DNA from: Mesorhizobium sp. WSM4306
Lineage (GTDB): Bacteria > Pseudomonadota > Alphaproteobacteria > Rhizobiales > Rhizobiaceae
Assembly: GCF_007003975.1 (NCBI RefSeq)
Contig: NZ_VFTC01000026.1
Location: 34,631-98,630 of the forward strand
Direction: 5' to 3'
DNA: 64,000 nucleotides
Position 1 is the first letter of the stretch. Every line of letters begins with the position of its first letter. The notes under the pieces are model-generated. The model made no database searches, was not told where the DNA came from, and was given only the letters and a program-made list of their open reading frames with translations. Positions 26,697 to 36,356 of this stretch are shown piece after piece. Position numbers and translations under genes: made by a program.

Positions 26697-27494
26697 TCAC
26701 CGCGGCCCGGTGCGCGAGCCGAACATCCTCACGTCATGTATATCGGGACGACGATTGATCGCGTCAACGATCGGCGCCAGCCGTTCAGCCCACGCGATCG
26801 CACCCTTCTGATCAGCGATCAGGTCCTGACGGATCTCGATCAGCGCATGGGCAAAGCCGTTGACGATGGCGTGCTTGAACATGGTGTCGCCGCGCAGTGC
26901 ACCATCATAGGGTTCGTTGTCGCCGACGACGAGGTCTTTATCCTCCTCCAGCATGTCGATCAGCGGCCGCGCCACGCGGTCGTCGAGGTCCCACAAGATG
27001 CCGACATGCCAGGGCCGCGCAATACCTTGCATGGCCGGGGTGAAGGAGTGCACGGAGAAGATGAAAGGCGCTTTGCCTGAAGCCTGCGCCACCGAGGCGA
27101 TCATGGCGCCGACCGCGTCGTGATAAGGCCGGTAGAAGCCGTCGAGCCGCCTTTCGCGTTCTTCCGGTGCCATCGGGTAGTTTCCCGGCACCACGGTGCC
27201 GTCATAGAGCTGACGGATCAGCGTCGGGTCGTCCTCGCCACGATTGGGGTCGATCAACAGGCGCGAAAAATTGGCGATCACCGCCGGTACGTCGAGCGCC
27301 GCCGCCAGTTCGCGCGTCACGGTCTCGACGCCGATGTCGTAAGCGATATGGCGCTCGAGTTGTGCCGCCGGCAGGCCGAGGCTGCCATACTCATCCGGCA
27401 AGTCGCGGCGGGCATGGTCGGCGATCAGCACGATGCCTCGCTTGCGGTCGCCTTCGACAAGATCGAAAGGCGCGAAAACTGTGGATCGGGTCAT
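26697..27494 (-). CDS. N-formylglutamate amidohydrolase-family protein
   Basis: The 265-residue protein has the family motifs ADHARRDLP, HIAYDIG, NFSRLLIDPNR and FSVHSFTP, which form the zinc-dependent amidohydrolase site. Members deformylate N-formylglutamate in histidine breakdown, but no hut genes are near, so the substrate may differ. ATG 27494 begins at MTRSTVFAPF; the frame is open upstream without a good start. Confidence 0.88.
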   Translation of the reverse strand: MTRSTVFAPFDLVEGDRKRGIVLIADHARRDLPDEYGSLGLPAAQLERHIAYDIGVETVTRELAAALDVPAVIANFSRLLIDPNRGEDDPTLIRQLYDGTVVPGNYPMAPEERERRLDGFYRPYHDAVGAMIASVAQASGKAPFIFSVHSFTPAMQGIARPWHVGILWDLDDRVARPLIDMLEEDKDLVVGDNEPYDGALRGDTMFKHAIVNGFAHALIEIRQDLIADQKGAIAWAERLAPIVDAINRRPDIHDVRMFGSRTGPR

Positions 27495-27710
27495 TGGCTG
27501 AAAAGGTCTGTTCGCTGGCGTCGGGGAGGGTGCTATCGTCATTACCCACGAAGAGGACGCTGGCGCAATGCCGTTGTTTGGCCACGGTTTCTGCGAAAAT
27601 CCGGTCACGCGCGGCAGATTGCGTGTCGGGGGCCTTTCTAAATCGATTGGAATTGGACAGAACGGCGCGTTGACATGCGCCCGGACTTTTCCGAAAAGGG
27701 GCGTTGAGAG

Positions 27711-28229
27711 ATGCAGATGACGTTGTTGAGGGGTTTCGGGATGGGTTCCGCCGGCAGGCCGCGCGCGCGCAGCGCCTTTGCCGTGCCGCTCCTGACCTTG
27801 ACGGTGGGGCTTACCGCGCTGGTCGCGGCCTCGCCCGCCCGCGCCGATTTCCGCGTCTGCAACGCCACGCAGAACCTGGTCGGCGTCGGCATCGGCTACC
27901 GCGCCAAGGCCGGCTGGATCACCGAGGGGTGGTGGCACATCGAAGGATCGAGCTGCAAGACGCTGATCGAAGGGCCGCTGTCATCAAGGTTTTACTATCT
28001 TTATGCAGAAGACGCCGAGCGTGGCGGGCGTTGGGATGGCCCGATCAACATGTGCGTGGCCGAAAAAGAGTTTAAGATCGCCGGCGTTACCGATTGCGTC
28101 GCCCGGGGCTTCCAGCGCGCCGGATTCCAGGAATATGACACGGGCGAACAGGCAAGCTGGATGGTCCAGCTGACCGATGAGTCCACAACGGGAGGCGCTC
28201 CAGCCGCCCCGGGAACAAACAGTCAATGA
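27711..28229 (+). CDS. DUF1036 secreted protein
   Basis: The 172-residue protein has a signal peptide (to about residue 45, ASPARA-DF) and a DUF1036 domain (FRVCNATQNLVGVGIGY and WITEGWWHI motifs, four conserved cysteines). Function unknown. It overlaps the pyruvate kinase gene by ATGA, an arrangement often seen in rhizobia. Confidence 0.88.
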   Translation: MQMTLLRGFGMGSAGRPRARSAFAVPLLTLTVGLTALVAASPARADFRVCNATQNLVGVGIGYRAKAGWITEGWWHIEGSSCKTLIEGPLSSRFYYLYAEDAERGGRWDGPINMCVAEKEFKIAGVTDCVARGFQRAGFQEYDTGEQASWMVQLTDESTTGGAPAAPGTNSQ

Positions 28230-29671
28230 GACGTAGCCGCAAGGTCAAGATCCTCGCCACCATCGGTCCGGCCTCCTCGTCCGAGGAGATGCTGCAGAAG
28301 CTGTTCGAAGCCGGCGCCGATGTCTTCCGCATCAATATGAGCCACACAGACCACGAACTGATGCGCACGCTGGTCGGCCGCATCCGCGCCGTCGAGGAAA
28401 AGGTTGGTCGTCCGATCGGCATCCTGGCCGATTTGCAGGGGCCGAAGCTGCGCGTCGGCAAGTTCGCCAACGGCAAGGAGGTGCTGACGGCTGGCCAGAC
28501 CTTCACGCTCGACAACAATCCCGAGCCCGGCAATTCGACCAGGGTCTACCTGCCGCATCCCGAAATCCTGAGCTCGGTCGAGGCCGGCCACCGTCTGTTG
28601 ATCGACGACGGCAAGCTGGAGCTGAAGGCTCTGAAGAGCGACGGCAAGTCGATCACCTGCACGGTGGTCGCCGGCACCACGATCTCCGACAAGAAGGGCG
28701 TCAGCCTGCCCGACACCGACCTGCCGGTCGGTGCGCTGACCGAAAAGGACCGCAAGGACCTCGATGCGGTGCTGGCAGCAAGCGTCGACTGGGTGGCGCT
28801 GTCCTTCGTGCAGCGGCCGGAAGATCTCGCCGAAGCCCGCAAGATCGCGCGAGGCCGGGCGCTGATCATGGCCAAGATCGAAAAGCCGCAAGCCGTCACC
28901 CGGCTGGCCGAGATCATCGAATTGTCGGACGCGCTGATGGTCGCCCGCGGCGACCTCGGTGTCGAAATGCCGCTCGAAGCGGTGCCCGGCATCCAGAAGC
29001 AGATAACGCGCGCGGCGCGCCGCGCGGGCAAGCCGGTGGTTGTCGCCACGCAGATGCTGGAATCGATGATCACCGCGCCGGTGCCGACCCGCGCCGAAGT
29101 CTCCGACGTCTCGATCGCCGTGTTCGAAGGCGCCGACGCCATCATGCTTTCAGCCGAGTCGGCGGCCGGCGCCTATCCGGTCGAGGCGGTGGCGATGATG
29201 AACCGCATCGCCACCAAGGTCGAAACCGACCCGACCTATGCCGGCATCATCAACGCACAGCGTTCGGAACCGGAAGCGACCGGCGCCGACGCCATTTCGC
29301 TCGCCGCGCGCGAGATCGCCGAGACGCTGAAGCTGTCGGCGATCATCACCTATACGGCGTCGGGCAACACCGGCCTGCGCGCCGCGCGCGAGCGCCCGCA
29401 GGTGCCGATCATCGCGCTGTCGCCGATCCTCAACACCGCGCGGCGGCTGTCGCTGCTGTGGGGCACGCATTGCGTCGTCTCGCCCGACGCCGTCGACCTC
29501 GACGACATGGTCGACCGCGCCTGCCGCATCGCGTTCGAAGAGGGTTTCGGCCAGCCGGGCGACCGCGTCATCATCACGGCAGGTGTGCCGCTGAGGACGC
29601 CGGGCTCGACCAACATGCTGCGCATCGCCTATGTCGGATCGGACGTGCAGGCTAGCCGCAACATAGGCTGA
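28226..29671 (+). CDS. pyk: Pyruvate kinase
   Basis: The 481-residue enzyme converts phosphoenolpyruvate and ADP to pyruvate and ATP. Motifs include KILATIGPASSS and RINMSH at the N-terminus, the active-site MAKIEKPQAV, the metal site ARGDLGVEMP, and ATQMLESM. Length is normal. Translation is coupled to DUF1036 upstream. Confidence 0.97.
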   Translation: MRRSRKVKILATIGPASSSEEMLQKLFEAGADVFRINMSHTDHELMRTLVGRIRAVEEKVGRPIGILADLQGPKLRVGKFANGKEVLTAGQTFTLDNNPEPGNSTRVYLPHPEILSSVEAGHRLLIDDGKLELKALKSDGKSITCTVVAGTTISDKKGVSLPDTDLPVGALTEKDRKDLDAVLAASVDWVALSFVQRPEDLAEARKIARGRALIMAKIEKPQAVTRLAEIIELSDALMVARGDLGVEMPLEAVPGIQKQITRAARRAGKPVVVATQMLESMITAPVPTRAEVSDVSIAVFEGADAIMLSAESAAGAYPVEAVAMMNRIATKVETDPTYAGIINAQRSEPEATGADAISLAAREIAETLKLSAIITYTASGNTGLRAARERPQVPIIALSPILNTARRLSLLWGTHCVVSPDAVDLDDMVDRACRIAFEEGFGQPGDRVIITAGVPLRTPGSTNMLRIAYVGSDVQASRNIG

Positions 29672-29679
29672 GAGAGGCT

Positions 29680-30144
29680 TCAACTCGCCTTGGTTCGCAG
29701 CGCTCTTGCCGCGGCTTCGGCGTGATCGATACGCCGAAGGAACCGGCACGCGCGAGGAACGGGGTCGTGCAGGTACTGGTCCGGACCCAGCATCTTTCGC
29801 CGGTTGAGTTCGACCGTGTCGAGCAGGTCGAAATCGACCCTGGTGATTGCGCAGTGCCATCCAGGGTTGTGCGATGCCCAGCCTCTTCTGTGGTGTTCCA
29901 GCAGCCGCTTACGAGCGGAATAGCCGTGGTAGTCGAACGCGATCACGCCGTTGGTCACATAGATATGGTTTCCGGAAAAGCCCTCGCCCGGAATGATCCG
30001 TTCGCCGTAAAATCCTTCCAGAGGAGCGTGCTCGAGAAAGGCGCCTGCGAGAATGGCGCACGCGCCGTGACCGAAGAAGATGCGGTCCGGCAATGCCCAT
30101 CGCTTCTCCGGGTTCTTCTTGATGCCGTGCTTCAGGACATACAT
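29680..30144 (-). CDS. Conserved hypothetical protein
   Basis: The 154-residue soluble protein starts at ATG 30144 (MYVLKHGIKK). It contains FFGHGACAILAGAF and IYVTNGVIAFDYHGYS, with several H, Y and R that look conserved, but I do not recognise the family. It lies 7 bp after the alpha/beta hydrolase gene on the same strand and converges on pyruvate kinase. Confidence 0.65.
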   Translation of the reverse strand: MYVLKHGIKKNPEKRWALPDRIFFGHGACAILAGAFLEHAPLEGFYGERIIPGEGFSGNHIYVTNGVIAFDYHGYSARKRLLEHHRRGWASHNPGWHCAITRVDFDLLDTVELNRRKMLGPDQYLHDPVPRACRFLRRIDHAEAAARALRTKAS

Positions 30145-30151
30145 GCGGCGA

Positions 30152-31219
30152 TCAGATCGGGGCGAGTTCCGCGTCGGGCGCCGTGATGTCGGGGCATTGT
30201 CCCTCATTATAGGCGTCCCCTGCGATCCGCATCTCCACGGTTTTCGCCATTGCCTGCAGGTCGACGTCCTTGCCGGCGACTTTCTCGATGGCGCCAACGA
30301 CGAGATCGGAGGCGATCCAGTCCGGCTTGTGGCCGAGATTGTGGACCCAGATCAGCTCGGCGCCCGGAATATCCCTGACCAGGCCGACCGAATGGATCGA
30401 GGCATAGACCACCTTGTCGCGGTCACCTGAGATAACGACCGTCGGCGCCTTGATGTCGCGGTAATGCGGCGCGGCCTTGAGCGCATAGTCATAGAGGCCG
30501 GCGACATCGATGGCATTGGCGCGGAAGGCACCGGGACGCAGCACCAGCGGGATCGAGGCGTTGCCGACATAGACGTCCGGCACCTTGTTGGGCGAAAACA
30601 CGCAGGCCGTGGCGCCGTTCATCTGCAGTGTGCCGGCCGGATAGGCCAATGTCTCCGAGAACAGCCAGCCAATGATGGGGATGTTGGTCAGCTTGTAATA
30701 CCAGGCGGTCGCGCCGCCCGGCCAAGGGTGGCTGACCGGCGACAGGAAGACGAGGCCGAGCGTCTTGTCAGGATGCTCGCGGCCAAAGGCAGCGGTGATC
30801 ACGCCGCCGAAGGAATGGCCGACGATTATGGCCTTGTGGATGCCGACGCGGTCCATCAGCTTGGCGATGGTGTTGGCTTGCGCTGCGGGGCTTTCATTGT
30901 TGCCGGGGCCGCGTTCCGACCAGCCGAAGCCCGGCCGGTCGAGGAACACCATTTCGGCGCGGCCTTCGAGCAAAGGCCGGATCGGCAGCATCTGATCCCT
31001 GAGGTTGGCGCTGGCGCCATGGATGAAGACGATCGCCGGCAGCTCGGCATTTCGCGGCGCCGGCACATGGACATAGTGGATGCGGGCGCCGTCGATCTCG
31101 GCAAATTCGCCGGCCGGCGGATTGCGCCACTCGATCAGCCACGCGCCGGCGCGGGTGACTCCGGCAAGGGCAAAGACGAGCGCGAGGAGGAAGGCACAGG
31201 CGGCGTAGATGAGGTTCAT
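30152..31219 (-). CDS. Alpha/beta hydrolase
   Basis: The 355-residue protein has an N-terminal membrane anchor or signal (about 1-24), the oxyanion region FIHGASAN, the nucleophile elbow GHSFGG, an acid in GDRDKVV and a histidine in LGHKPD. This is a standard esterase or hydrolase fold facing the periplasm. Substrate unknown. The region upstream carries a tandem repeat. Confidence 0.88.
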   Translation of the reverse strand: MNLIYAACAFLLALVFALAGVTRAGAWLIEWRNPPAGEFAEIDGARIHYVHVPAPRNAELPAIVFIHGASANLRDQMLPIRPLLEGRAEMVFLDRPGFGWSERGPGNNESPAAQANTIAKLMDRVGIHKAIIVGHSFGGVITAAFGREHPDKTLGLVFLSPVSHPWPGGATAWYYKLTNIPIIGWLFSETLAYPAGTLQMNGATACVFSPNKVPDVYVGNASIPLVLRPGAFRANAIDVAGLYDYALKAAPHYRDIKAPTVVISGDRDKVVYASIHSVGLVRDIPGAELIWVHNLGHKPDWIASDLVVGAIEKVAGKDVDLQAMAKTVEMRIAGDAYNEGQCPDITAPDAELAPI

Positions 31220-31253
31220 GAGGAGAGGTACGGGGGTGGAGGGGGATAAGTTC

Positions 31254-31331
<78 letters not shown>

Positions 31332-31384
31332 GGCACGGGTATCAACCGCCACCCTACTGCCTAATCCCTATCCCTACTGCCTAA

Positions 31385-31972
31385 TCAAATTCCTTCGCCG
31401 GCAAGCTCTTCCGACAGCGTCGCGACCTGGTCCTGGGCGCTCCGCATCATCGGGTAGATGGCCAGCACCTTCTGCCAGGCTTCGAGCGCCGATTGCTTGT
31501 GGCCGGTGGCGGCCATGATCTGCGCCAGGCCGCAAAGCGCGCCGAAATGGCGTGGTTCCAGCTGCAGCGTCTGGTCGATGTCGGACATCGATTTCCCGAA
31601 ATTCCTCATCATGTAGTGCACGGTGGCGCGCCGGTTCCAGCCCTCGGCATATTTGGGCTGCAGGGTGACGACCTGGTCGAGGAAGTCGAGGGCGACGTCG
31701 AACTTCTGGTCATCCATCGCCTTTTGCGACCATTGCATCATCAGGTCGATTGAGGCGCTGCCTGACTGGAACCATTCGCCCCATATGCGCCCGGCGATGC
31801 GCTCGGCAGCCTTTTCGTTGCGTTCGCGCTTCAGGTCGGCAAACAGCTGGTCGAGCCGGGCTTCCTTGGTCACGGCAACCGGCGGCGTCGTGGCGGCCGG
31901 TGGATCATCCGCTCGCACTGCTGTGGCGCTGAACAGGAAGAGGGCCGCGAAAAATGCAAAAAGAATCCGCAT
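31385..31972 (-). CDS. Periplasmic TPR-repeat protein
   Basis: The 195-residue protein has a Sec signal peptide (1 to about 21) and two or three TPR units (DFLDQVVTLQPKYAEGWNRRATVHYMM; QTLQLEPRHFGALCGLAQIMAATG). It is probably a periplasmic scaffold of unknown partner. One copy of the inverted repeat motif ends at its stop codon. Confidence 0.85.
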   Translation of the reverse strand: MRILFAFFAALFLFSATAVRADDPPAATTPPVAVTKEARLDQLFADLKRERNEKAAERIAGRIWGEWFQSGSASIDLMMQWSQKAMDDQKFDVALDFLDQVVTLQPKYAEGWNRRATVHYMMRNFGKSMSDIDQTLQLEPRHFGALCGLAQIMAATGHKQSALEAWQKVLAIYPMMRSAQDQVATLSEELAGEGI

Positions 31973-32057
31973 CGCCCGAATCTAACCCCGGACGGCGGAT
32001 CGTCAAACTGAAATTAGCGTGAAAGTGCCGGATCTCCGGCAAATAACATCACAGGGA

Positions 32058-32076
32058 CGGAGGCAACGAGCCTCCG
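32058..32076 (-). terminator. Possible terminator after rpmJ
   Basis: CGGAGGC-AACGA-GCCTCCG forms a perfect 7-bp hairpin just after the rpmJ stop on the minus strand. A T run is missing, so termination is uncertain. Confidence 0.4.
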
Positions 32077-32085
32077 GCCGAAAAC

Positions 32086-32211
32086 TCAGCCCTGGCGCGC
32101 CTTGTAGCGCGGAGCGGTCTTGTTGATGATGTAGATGCGGCCCTTGCGGCGAACCAGCTGGTTGTCGCGGTGACGCGCCTTCAACGCCTTGAGCGAATTC
32201 TTGATCTTCAT
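32086..32211 (-). CDS. rpmJ: 50S ribosomal protein L36, cysteine-free form
   Basis: The 41-residue basic protein reads MKIKNSLKALKARHRD to its end TAPRYKARQG and has no cysteines, so it is the zinc-independent (C-minus) form typical of alphaproteobacteria. ATG 32211 is the conserved start. Confidence 0.95.
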   Translation of the reverse strand: MKIKNSLKALKARHRDNQLVRRKGRIYIINKTAPRYKARQG

Positions 32212-32451
32212 GGTCTTGCCCGTCGGTCTGGGCCCTGTCCGGGCCGAATTATTAAGGCGCGCCAGAAGACGCGCCTTTGAACTTGCGTGGCTCATAAACG
32301 AGGAGCCTTGCCCATGTCAACCGCAAGCGTGCTGCATAGCGGCTGAGAACGGCTTTGGCCATCAAATATCCGCCATCTCGGCTCGACGCCATTGCGCCGC
32401 CGAAGGCGGGCTGGAATGGTGCGGCGCCTGCAAGCTGATTTGGAGAGGTCC
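32212..32451. other. 240-bp divergent intergenic region, rpmJ / DUF1311 gene
   Basis: This gap must carry promoters for both neighbours. No recognisable RNA or dyad was found. Confidence 0.3.
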
Positions 32452-32880
32452 ATGCGCCCGTTGTTTGTGTCCGCCTGCCTTGCCGTTCTGGCGGCGGCCT
32501 CTACTGCACAGGCGCAGGAATGCGACCGCAACGACGACAGCCAGCAGATGATGAATATCTGTGCCGGCGAGGACTATCAGGCAGCCGATGCCAAGCTCAA
32601 CCAGGCCTACAAGGATCTCGTCGGCAGCAACGACGACAAGAGCAGGAAGCTGCTGCAGGTCGCGCAACGCGCCTGGATCGCCTTCCGCGACGCCGAATGC
32701 GCCTATACCACGACAGACAGCGAAGGCGGCTCCATCCATCCCATGGAGGTTTCGCAATGCCTGACCGAACTGACGGAGCAGCGCACCAAGCAGCTGACGT
32801 CCGGCGCCAATTGCCAGGAAGGCGACGCGAGTTGCGCCAGCCCCGACGAAGACGGGGATCTGAACAACGAGCTGCAATAG
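32452..32880 (+). CDS. DUF1311 / LprI-type secreted protein
   Basis: The 142-residue protein has a signal peptide (1 to about 22, AQA-QE) and the lysozyme-inhibitor LprI N-terminal domain: C-x-multiple-Q-x-MNIC, LNQAYKDLV and QRAWIAFRDAECAY. Some family members inhibit lysozyme; the function here is unproven. GGAGAGG precedes the ATG. Confidence 0.85.
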   Translation: MRPLFVSACLAVLAAASTAQAQECDRNDDSQQMMNICAGEDYQAADAKLNQAYKDLVGSNDDKSRKLLQVAQRAWIAFRDAECAYTTTDSEGGSIHPMEVSQCLTELTEQRTKQLTSGANCQEGDASCASPDEDGDLNNELQ

Positions 32881-32897
32881 GGCCACGCCCCTTAGGC

Positions 32898-32914
32898 AAA
32901 GCGCTGCGCGCTTT
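32898..32914. terminator. Bidirectional terminator-like hairpin
   Basis: AAAGCGC-TGC-GCGCTTT is a perfect palindrome between the convergent DUF1311 and purK genes. Its A and T flanks could support termination in both directions. Confidence 0.5.
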
Positions 32915-32925
32915 CCTGGAATAGC

Positions 32926-34002
32926 TCAGCTACGCCGGCTGATGCGCGTGAAATGGCCCATCTTGCGGCCTGGGCGGGCTTCTGCCTTGCCGTAGAGATG
33001 CAGCATCAGATCGGGCTCGGCGAGCAGAGCGGGTACGCGCAGGACGTCGTCGCCGATCAAATTCTCCATGACGCAGTTGGAATGCCGGCCGGGGTTGCCC
33101 AGCGGCAGGCCGGCTATGGCGCGGATATGCTGCTCGAACTGTGAAACGATGCAGGCGGCTTCCGTCCAGTGGCCGGAATTGTGCACCCGCGGCGCCATTT
33201 CGTTGGCCAGCAGGGAGCCATCGGCAAGAACGAAGAACTCGACGCCGATGACGCCGACATAGTCGAGGGACGACAGGATTTTTGCCGCCGCCGCTTGTGC
33301 CGCCGCCGCTGTTTCCTGCCTGATTTGGGCCGGCAGGGTCGAGGTATGCAGGATGCCGTCGCGGTGGACATTCTCGGCCGGATCGTAGGCGGCGACCGCG
33401 CCGTCCAACCCGCGCGCGGCGATCACCGAGATCTCACGCTCGAAAGCGACGAAGGATTCCAGGATCAGCGGCACATTGCTCATGGCCTCGCAGGTGCCGG
33501 CAAAGCCGCCCGTCTCCATGTTGCGGAAGACGCGCTGACCCTTGCCGTCATAGCCCATGCGGCGGGTCTTCAAGATGCCGCTGCCCGAGAACGCTCTCAG
33601 CGCCGCCGTCAGCTCGTCGTCATTGTCGACGGCGCGGAAATCGGCGGTCTTGATGCCAATGCCGTTGAGAAATTGCTTCTCCGCCACCCGGTCCTGTGCC
33701 ACTTCCAGCGCACGCGGCGGCGGATGGACCGGCACCTTGGCGGCAAGCGCGCTGGCAGCCGCCACCGGTACGTTCTCGAATTCATATGTGACGACGGCGC
33801 TGGCTGCTGCAAGTTCGGCAAGAGCGTCCGCATCGTCATAGGCGGCGGTGATCTGGCGGTTCGCGACCTGAGCCGCCGGGCAATCGGCCTGCGGTTCGAG
33901 GATAATTGTGCGGTAGCCGAGGCGCGCCGCGGCAACAGCCAGCATGCGGCCGAGCTGGCCACCGCCGATGATCCCGATGGTCGATCCCGCTGGCAGGCTC
34001 AC
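32926..34002 (-). CDS. purK: N5-carboxyaminoimidazole ribonucleotide synthase
   Basis: The 358-residue ATP-grasp enzyme makes N5-CAIR from AIR, ATP and bicarbonate in purine synthesis. It has GIIGGGQLGRML at the N-terminus, the ATP-grasp domain with VEFFVLADGSLLANEMAPRVHNSGHWT, and normal length. The start is a GTG that overlaps the purE stop (GTGA), so the two are translationally coupled. Confidence 0.96.
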   Translation of the reverse strand: MSLPAGSTIGIIGGGQLGRMLAVAAARLGYRTIILEPQADCPAAQVANRQITAAYDDADALAELAAASAVVTYEFENVPVAAASALAAKVPVHPPPRALEVAQDRVAEKQFLNGIGIKTADFRAVDNDDELTAALRAFSGSGILKTRRMGYDGKGQRVFRNMETGGFAGTCEAMSNVPLILESFVAFEREISVIAARGLDGAVAAYDPAENVHRDGILHTSTLPAQIRQETAAAAQAAAAKILSSLDYVGVIGVEFFVLADGSLLANEMAPRVHNSGHWTEAACIVSQFEQHIRAIAGLPLGNPGRHSNCVMENLIGDDVLRVPALLAEPDLMLHLYGKAEARPGRKMGHFTRISRRS

Positions 34003-34502
34003 GGCGCGTCCGTCGGTTCGGCGGCGACCTTGGCGGTCTGGGCGGCGCGCCAGGCGTCGAGACGGGCGGCAAGCTTGTCGTCGTTGAGCGCCAGCACAGC
34101 GGCCGCCAGAAGGGCGGCGTTGGCGGCACCGGCCTTGCCGATGGCCAGTGTGCCGACCGGAATGCCGGCCGGCATCTGGACGATGGAGAGCAGCGAATCC
34201 TGACCGGACAGCGCCTTGGATTCCACCGGCACGCCGAACACCGGCAGCGGTGTCATCGCCGCCGTCATGCCGGGCAGGTGCGCCGCACCGCCGGCTCCGG
34301 CGATGATCACCTTGTAGCCGGCCGCCTTGGCGCCCTTGGCGAAATCATAGAGCCGGTCCGGGGTCCGGTGGGCGGAGACGATCAGCCGCTTGTGCGGGAT
34401 GCCCAGCGCTTCCAGTGTTTCGGCGGCGTGGCGCATCGTCGCCCAGTCGGACTGGCTGCCCATGATGATGGCGACGTCGGCGCGGTGGTCGGTCAAGCGC
34501 AT
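33999..34502 (-). CDS. purE: N5-carboxyaminoimidazole ribonucleotide mutase
   Basis: The 167-residue enzyme converts N5-CAIR to CAIR. The motifs MGSQSDW, VSAHRTP and GAGGAAHLPGM are intact. It is the first gene of the purEK pair. Confidence 0.96.
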   Translation of the reverse strand: MRLTDHRADVAIIMGSQSDWATMRHAAETLEALGIPHKRLIVSAHRTPDRLYDFAKGAKAAGYKVIIAGAGGAAHLPGMTAAMTPLPVFGVPVESKALSGQDSLLSIVQMPAGIPVGTLAIGKAGAANAALLAAAVLALNDDKLAARLDAWRAAQTAKVAAEPTDAP

Positions 34503-34596
34503 GCTCCCGGCGGCAAAGGCGCGCCTTAGCGGAATTCGGCATCGACGGCAAGGATGCGCGGCGCTTGGTGTCTTTTGATGATATCAAAACCGGCCG

Positions 34597-35484
34597 TTAG
34601 ATACGTTTGGCCTCCGGTGTCGAGACCAGCACGGCCGAAGCGGCGTTGGCGACAGCGAGGGCCGGCCGCAGGGCCTGTCCCCTGGCAAGGGCTGCGGCCA
34701 GCGCGCCGACGAATTCGTCGCCCGCGCCATGCGTGCTGACAACCTTGACCGGAATGGCAGGGAGCGCGAAGGCTTCGCCGCTCCGGTCACAACAGGCGAC
34801 ACCTTCGCCGCCCGCCGTGACAATTGCCGTGGGGCAGAGATCGACAAGGCGTCGCGCAGCCTGCGCCGCACCGTCGAGCGTTTCGACCACCGCCATGCCG
34901 GCCAGGAACTCGGCCTCGATGGCGTTGACGATGAGGATGTCGACCAGCGCGATCAGATCATCGGAGAGTTTGCGGGCCGGAGCCGCGTTGAGCACGACCC
35001 GGCCGCCCCTCGTTTTCACCGCGCGCGCGGCGGCGATGTTGGCGGCCTCAGGCACTTCGTTCTGCAGCAACAGCACCGCCGTCTGGGCCACCACTTCGGA
35101 AGGAGAGGCAATGTCGGCCTCACCCAAAGTGAGGTTGCTGCCCGAGACGATCACTGCGCCGTAATCGCCTTCCGCGTCGAAGATCGCGACGCTCATGCCG
35201 GAGCCTGTATTTCGCGCCACACGCACACAGCTGTGGTTGACGCCGGCGCGCGTGAGATTGGCCAGCAGAGCCGTGCCGAAATCATCGTCGCCGACGGCTC
35301 CGATCATCGCCGCACGCACGCCGGCGCGCGCCGCCGAGATCGCTTGATTGCCGCCCTTGCCGCCGCATTTCGGGTGCCAGGCGTGACCGGTTACCGTCTC
35401 GCCCTTGCGTGGCCGGTCAGGCGCATCGACCATGATGTCGTAGTGCAAGCTGCCAAACACGGTGACCAGTGGCGGATTGCTCAT
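34597..35484 (-). CDS. PfkB-family sugar kinase (ribokinase-like)
   Basis: The 295-residue kinase has the N-terminal signature GGKGGNQAISAARAG and the C-terminal catalytic motif THGAGDEFVGALAAAL, where Asp is the base; the usual Thr after it is Glu here. ATG 35484 overlaps the RpiR regulator stop (ATGA). It is the last gene of an operon with an RpiR regulator and a TIM-barrel isomerase-like protein. The sugar is not identifiable. Confidence 0.88.
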   Translation of the reverse strand: MSNPPLVTVFGSLHYDIMVDAPDRPRKGETVTGHAWHPKCGGKGGNQAISAARAGVRAAMIGAVGDDDFGTALLANLTRAGVNHSCVRVARNTGSGMSVAIFDAEGDYGAVIVSGSNLTLGEADIASPSEVVAQTAVLLLQNEVPEAANIAAARAVKTRGGRVVLNAAPARKLSDDLIALVDILIVNAIEAEFLAGMAVVETLDGAAQAARRLVDLCPTAIVTAGGEGVACCDRSGEAFALPAIPVKVVSTHGAGDEFVGALAAALARGQALRPALAVANAASAVLVSTPEAKRI

Positions 35485-36356
35485 GAGCCACGGTCTTTTC
35501 GTTTTGATTTCACCGCCGACATGGTGCGGCCAAGATTGCGCTCCGCCGCCTGGTAATCGCGCTGCGCCACCGCCACGAACAGCGCGTCGAGAATATTGAG
35601 CTGTGCAATGCGTGCCGCCGCGTTTTCTCCCATCAACGGCGAGCCCTGTGCGGTCGAGCACAGCACGATGTCGGCTAGCCCAGCGAGTGGAGAACTGTCG
35701 TAGTTGGTGATGGCGAGCGTGCGCGCGCCATTCTTGCGGGCCAGCTGAATGGCATCGATGACGGCCGACGTGTTGCCCGAATGCGAGAAGCCGACGGCGA
35801 TGTCGTCGGCGCCGAGCAGCGAGGCCGACATCAGCATCATGTGCGAATCGTCATAGACCGATGCGCGGATGCCGATCCGCAGGAATTTGTGCGAAACGTC
35901 GCGTGCGATCTGCGCCGAACCGCCGACGCCGTAGAAGTCGCGATTTGAAGCGCGGTAGAGCAGATCGGCGGCGCGGTCGAAATCCTCGATGTCGAGTATG
36001 GCGAGGGTTTCCTCCAGCGCCTGGATGGAGGTGCGAAACACCTTTTGCACGATCTCGGCCGAACTGTCGTCGACCGACAGTTCCTGGTGCATTTCGGCGG
36101 TCGGCAGGCGGCTGTATTCATAGACGGCGGTGCGAAAGTCGCGATAGCCGGAGAAGCCAAGCTTCTTGGCGATCTTGACCACCATCGCCTCCGACACGCC
36201 GGCTTCCTCGGCGATCTGCTTCAGCGGAATCGTCTCGTCGAAACCGCGCCGGCCAAAAACGGTTTCTACCACCTTGGCCTCGAGCGGGGTGAGATGCGGC
36301 ATCATCATGCGGATGCGCGGCCCCACGGCTTTCAGATCCAGCCCACTCAGGCTCAT
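35481..36356 (-). CDS. MurR/RpiR-family regulator (HTH plus SIS domain)
   Basis: The 291-residue protein has an N-terminal RpiR helix-turn-helix (about 15-85, QIAEEAGVSEAMVVKIAKKLGFSG) and a C-terminal SIS domain that binds phosphosugars (about 125-260, GVGGSAQIARD, VGFSHSGNTSAVIDAI). Being inside the sugar operon, it probably senses the phosphorylated product of that pathway. It overlaps both neighbours by 4 bp. Confidence 0.92.
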   Translation of the reverse strand: MSLSGLDLKAVGPRIRMMMPHLTPLEAKVVETVFGRRGFDETIPLKQIAEEAGVSEAMVVKIAKKLGFSGYRDFRTAVYEYSRLPTAEMHQELSVDDSSAEIVQKVFRTSIQALEETLAILDIEDFDRAADLLYRASNRDFYGVGGSAQIARDVSHKFLRIGIRASVYDDSHMMLMSASLLGADDIAVGFSHSGNTSAVIDAIQLARKNGARTLAITNYDSSPLAGLADIVLCSTAQGSPLMGENAAARIAQLNILDALFVAVAQRDYQAAERNLGRTMSAVKSKRKDRGS

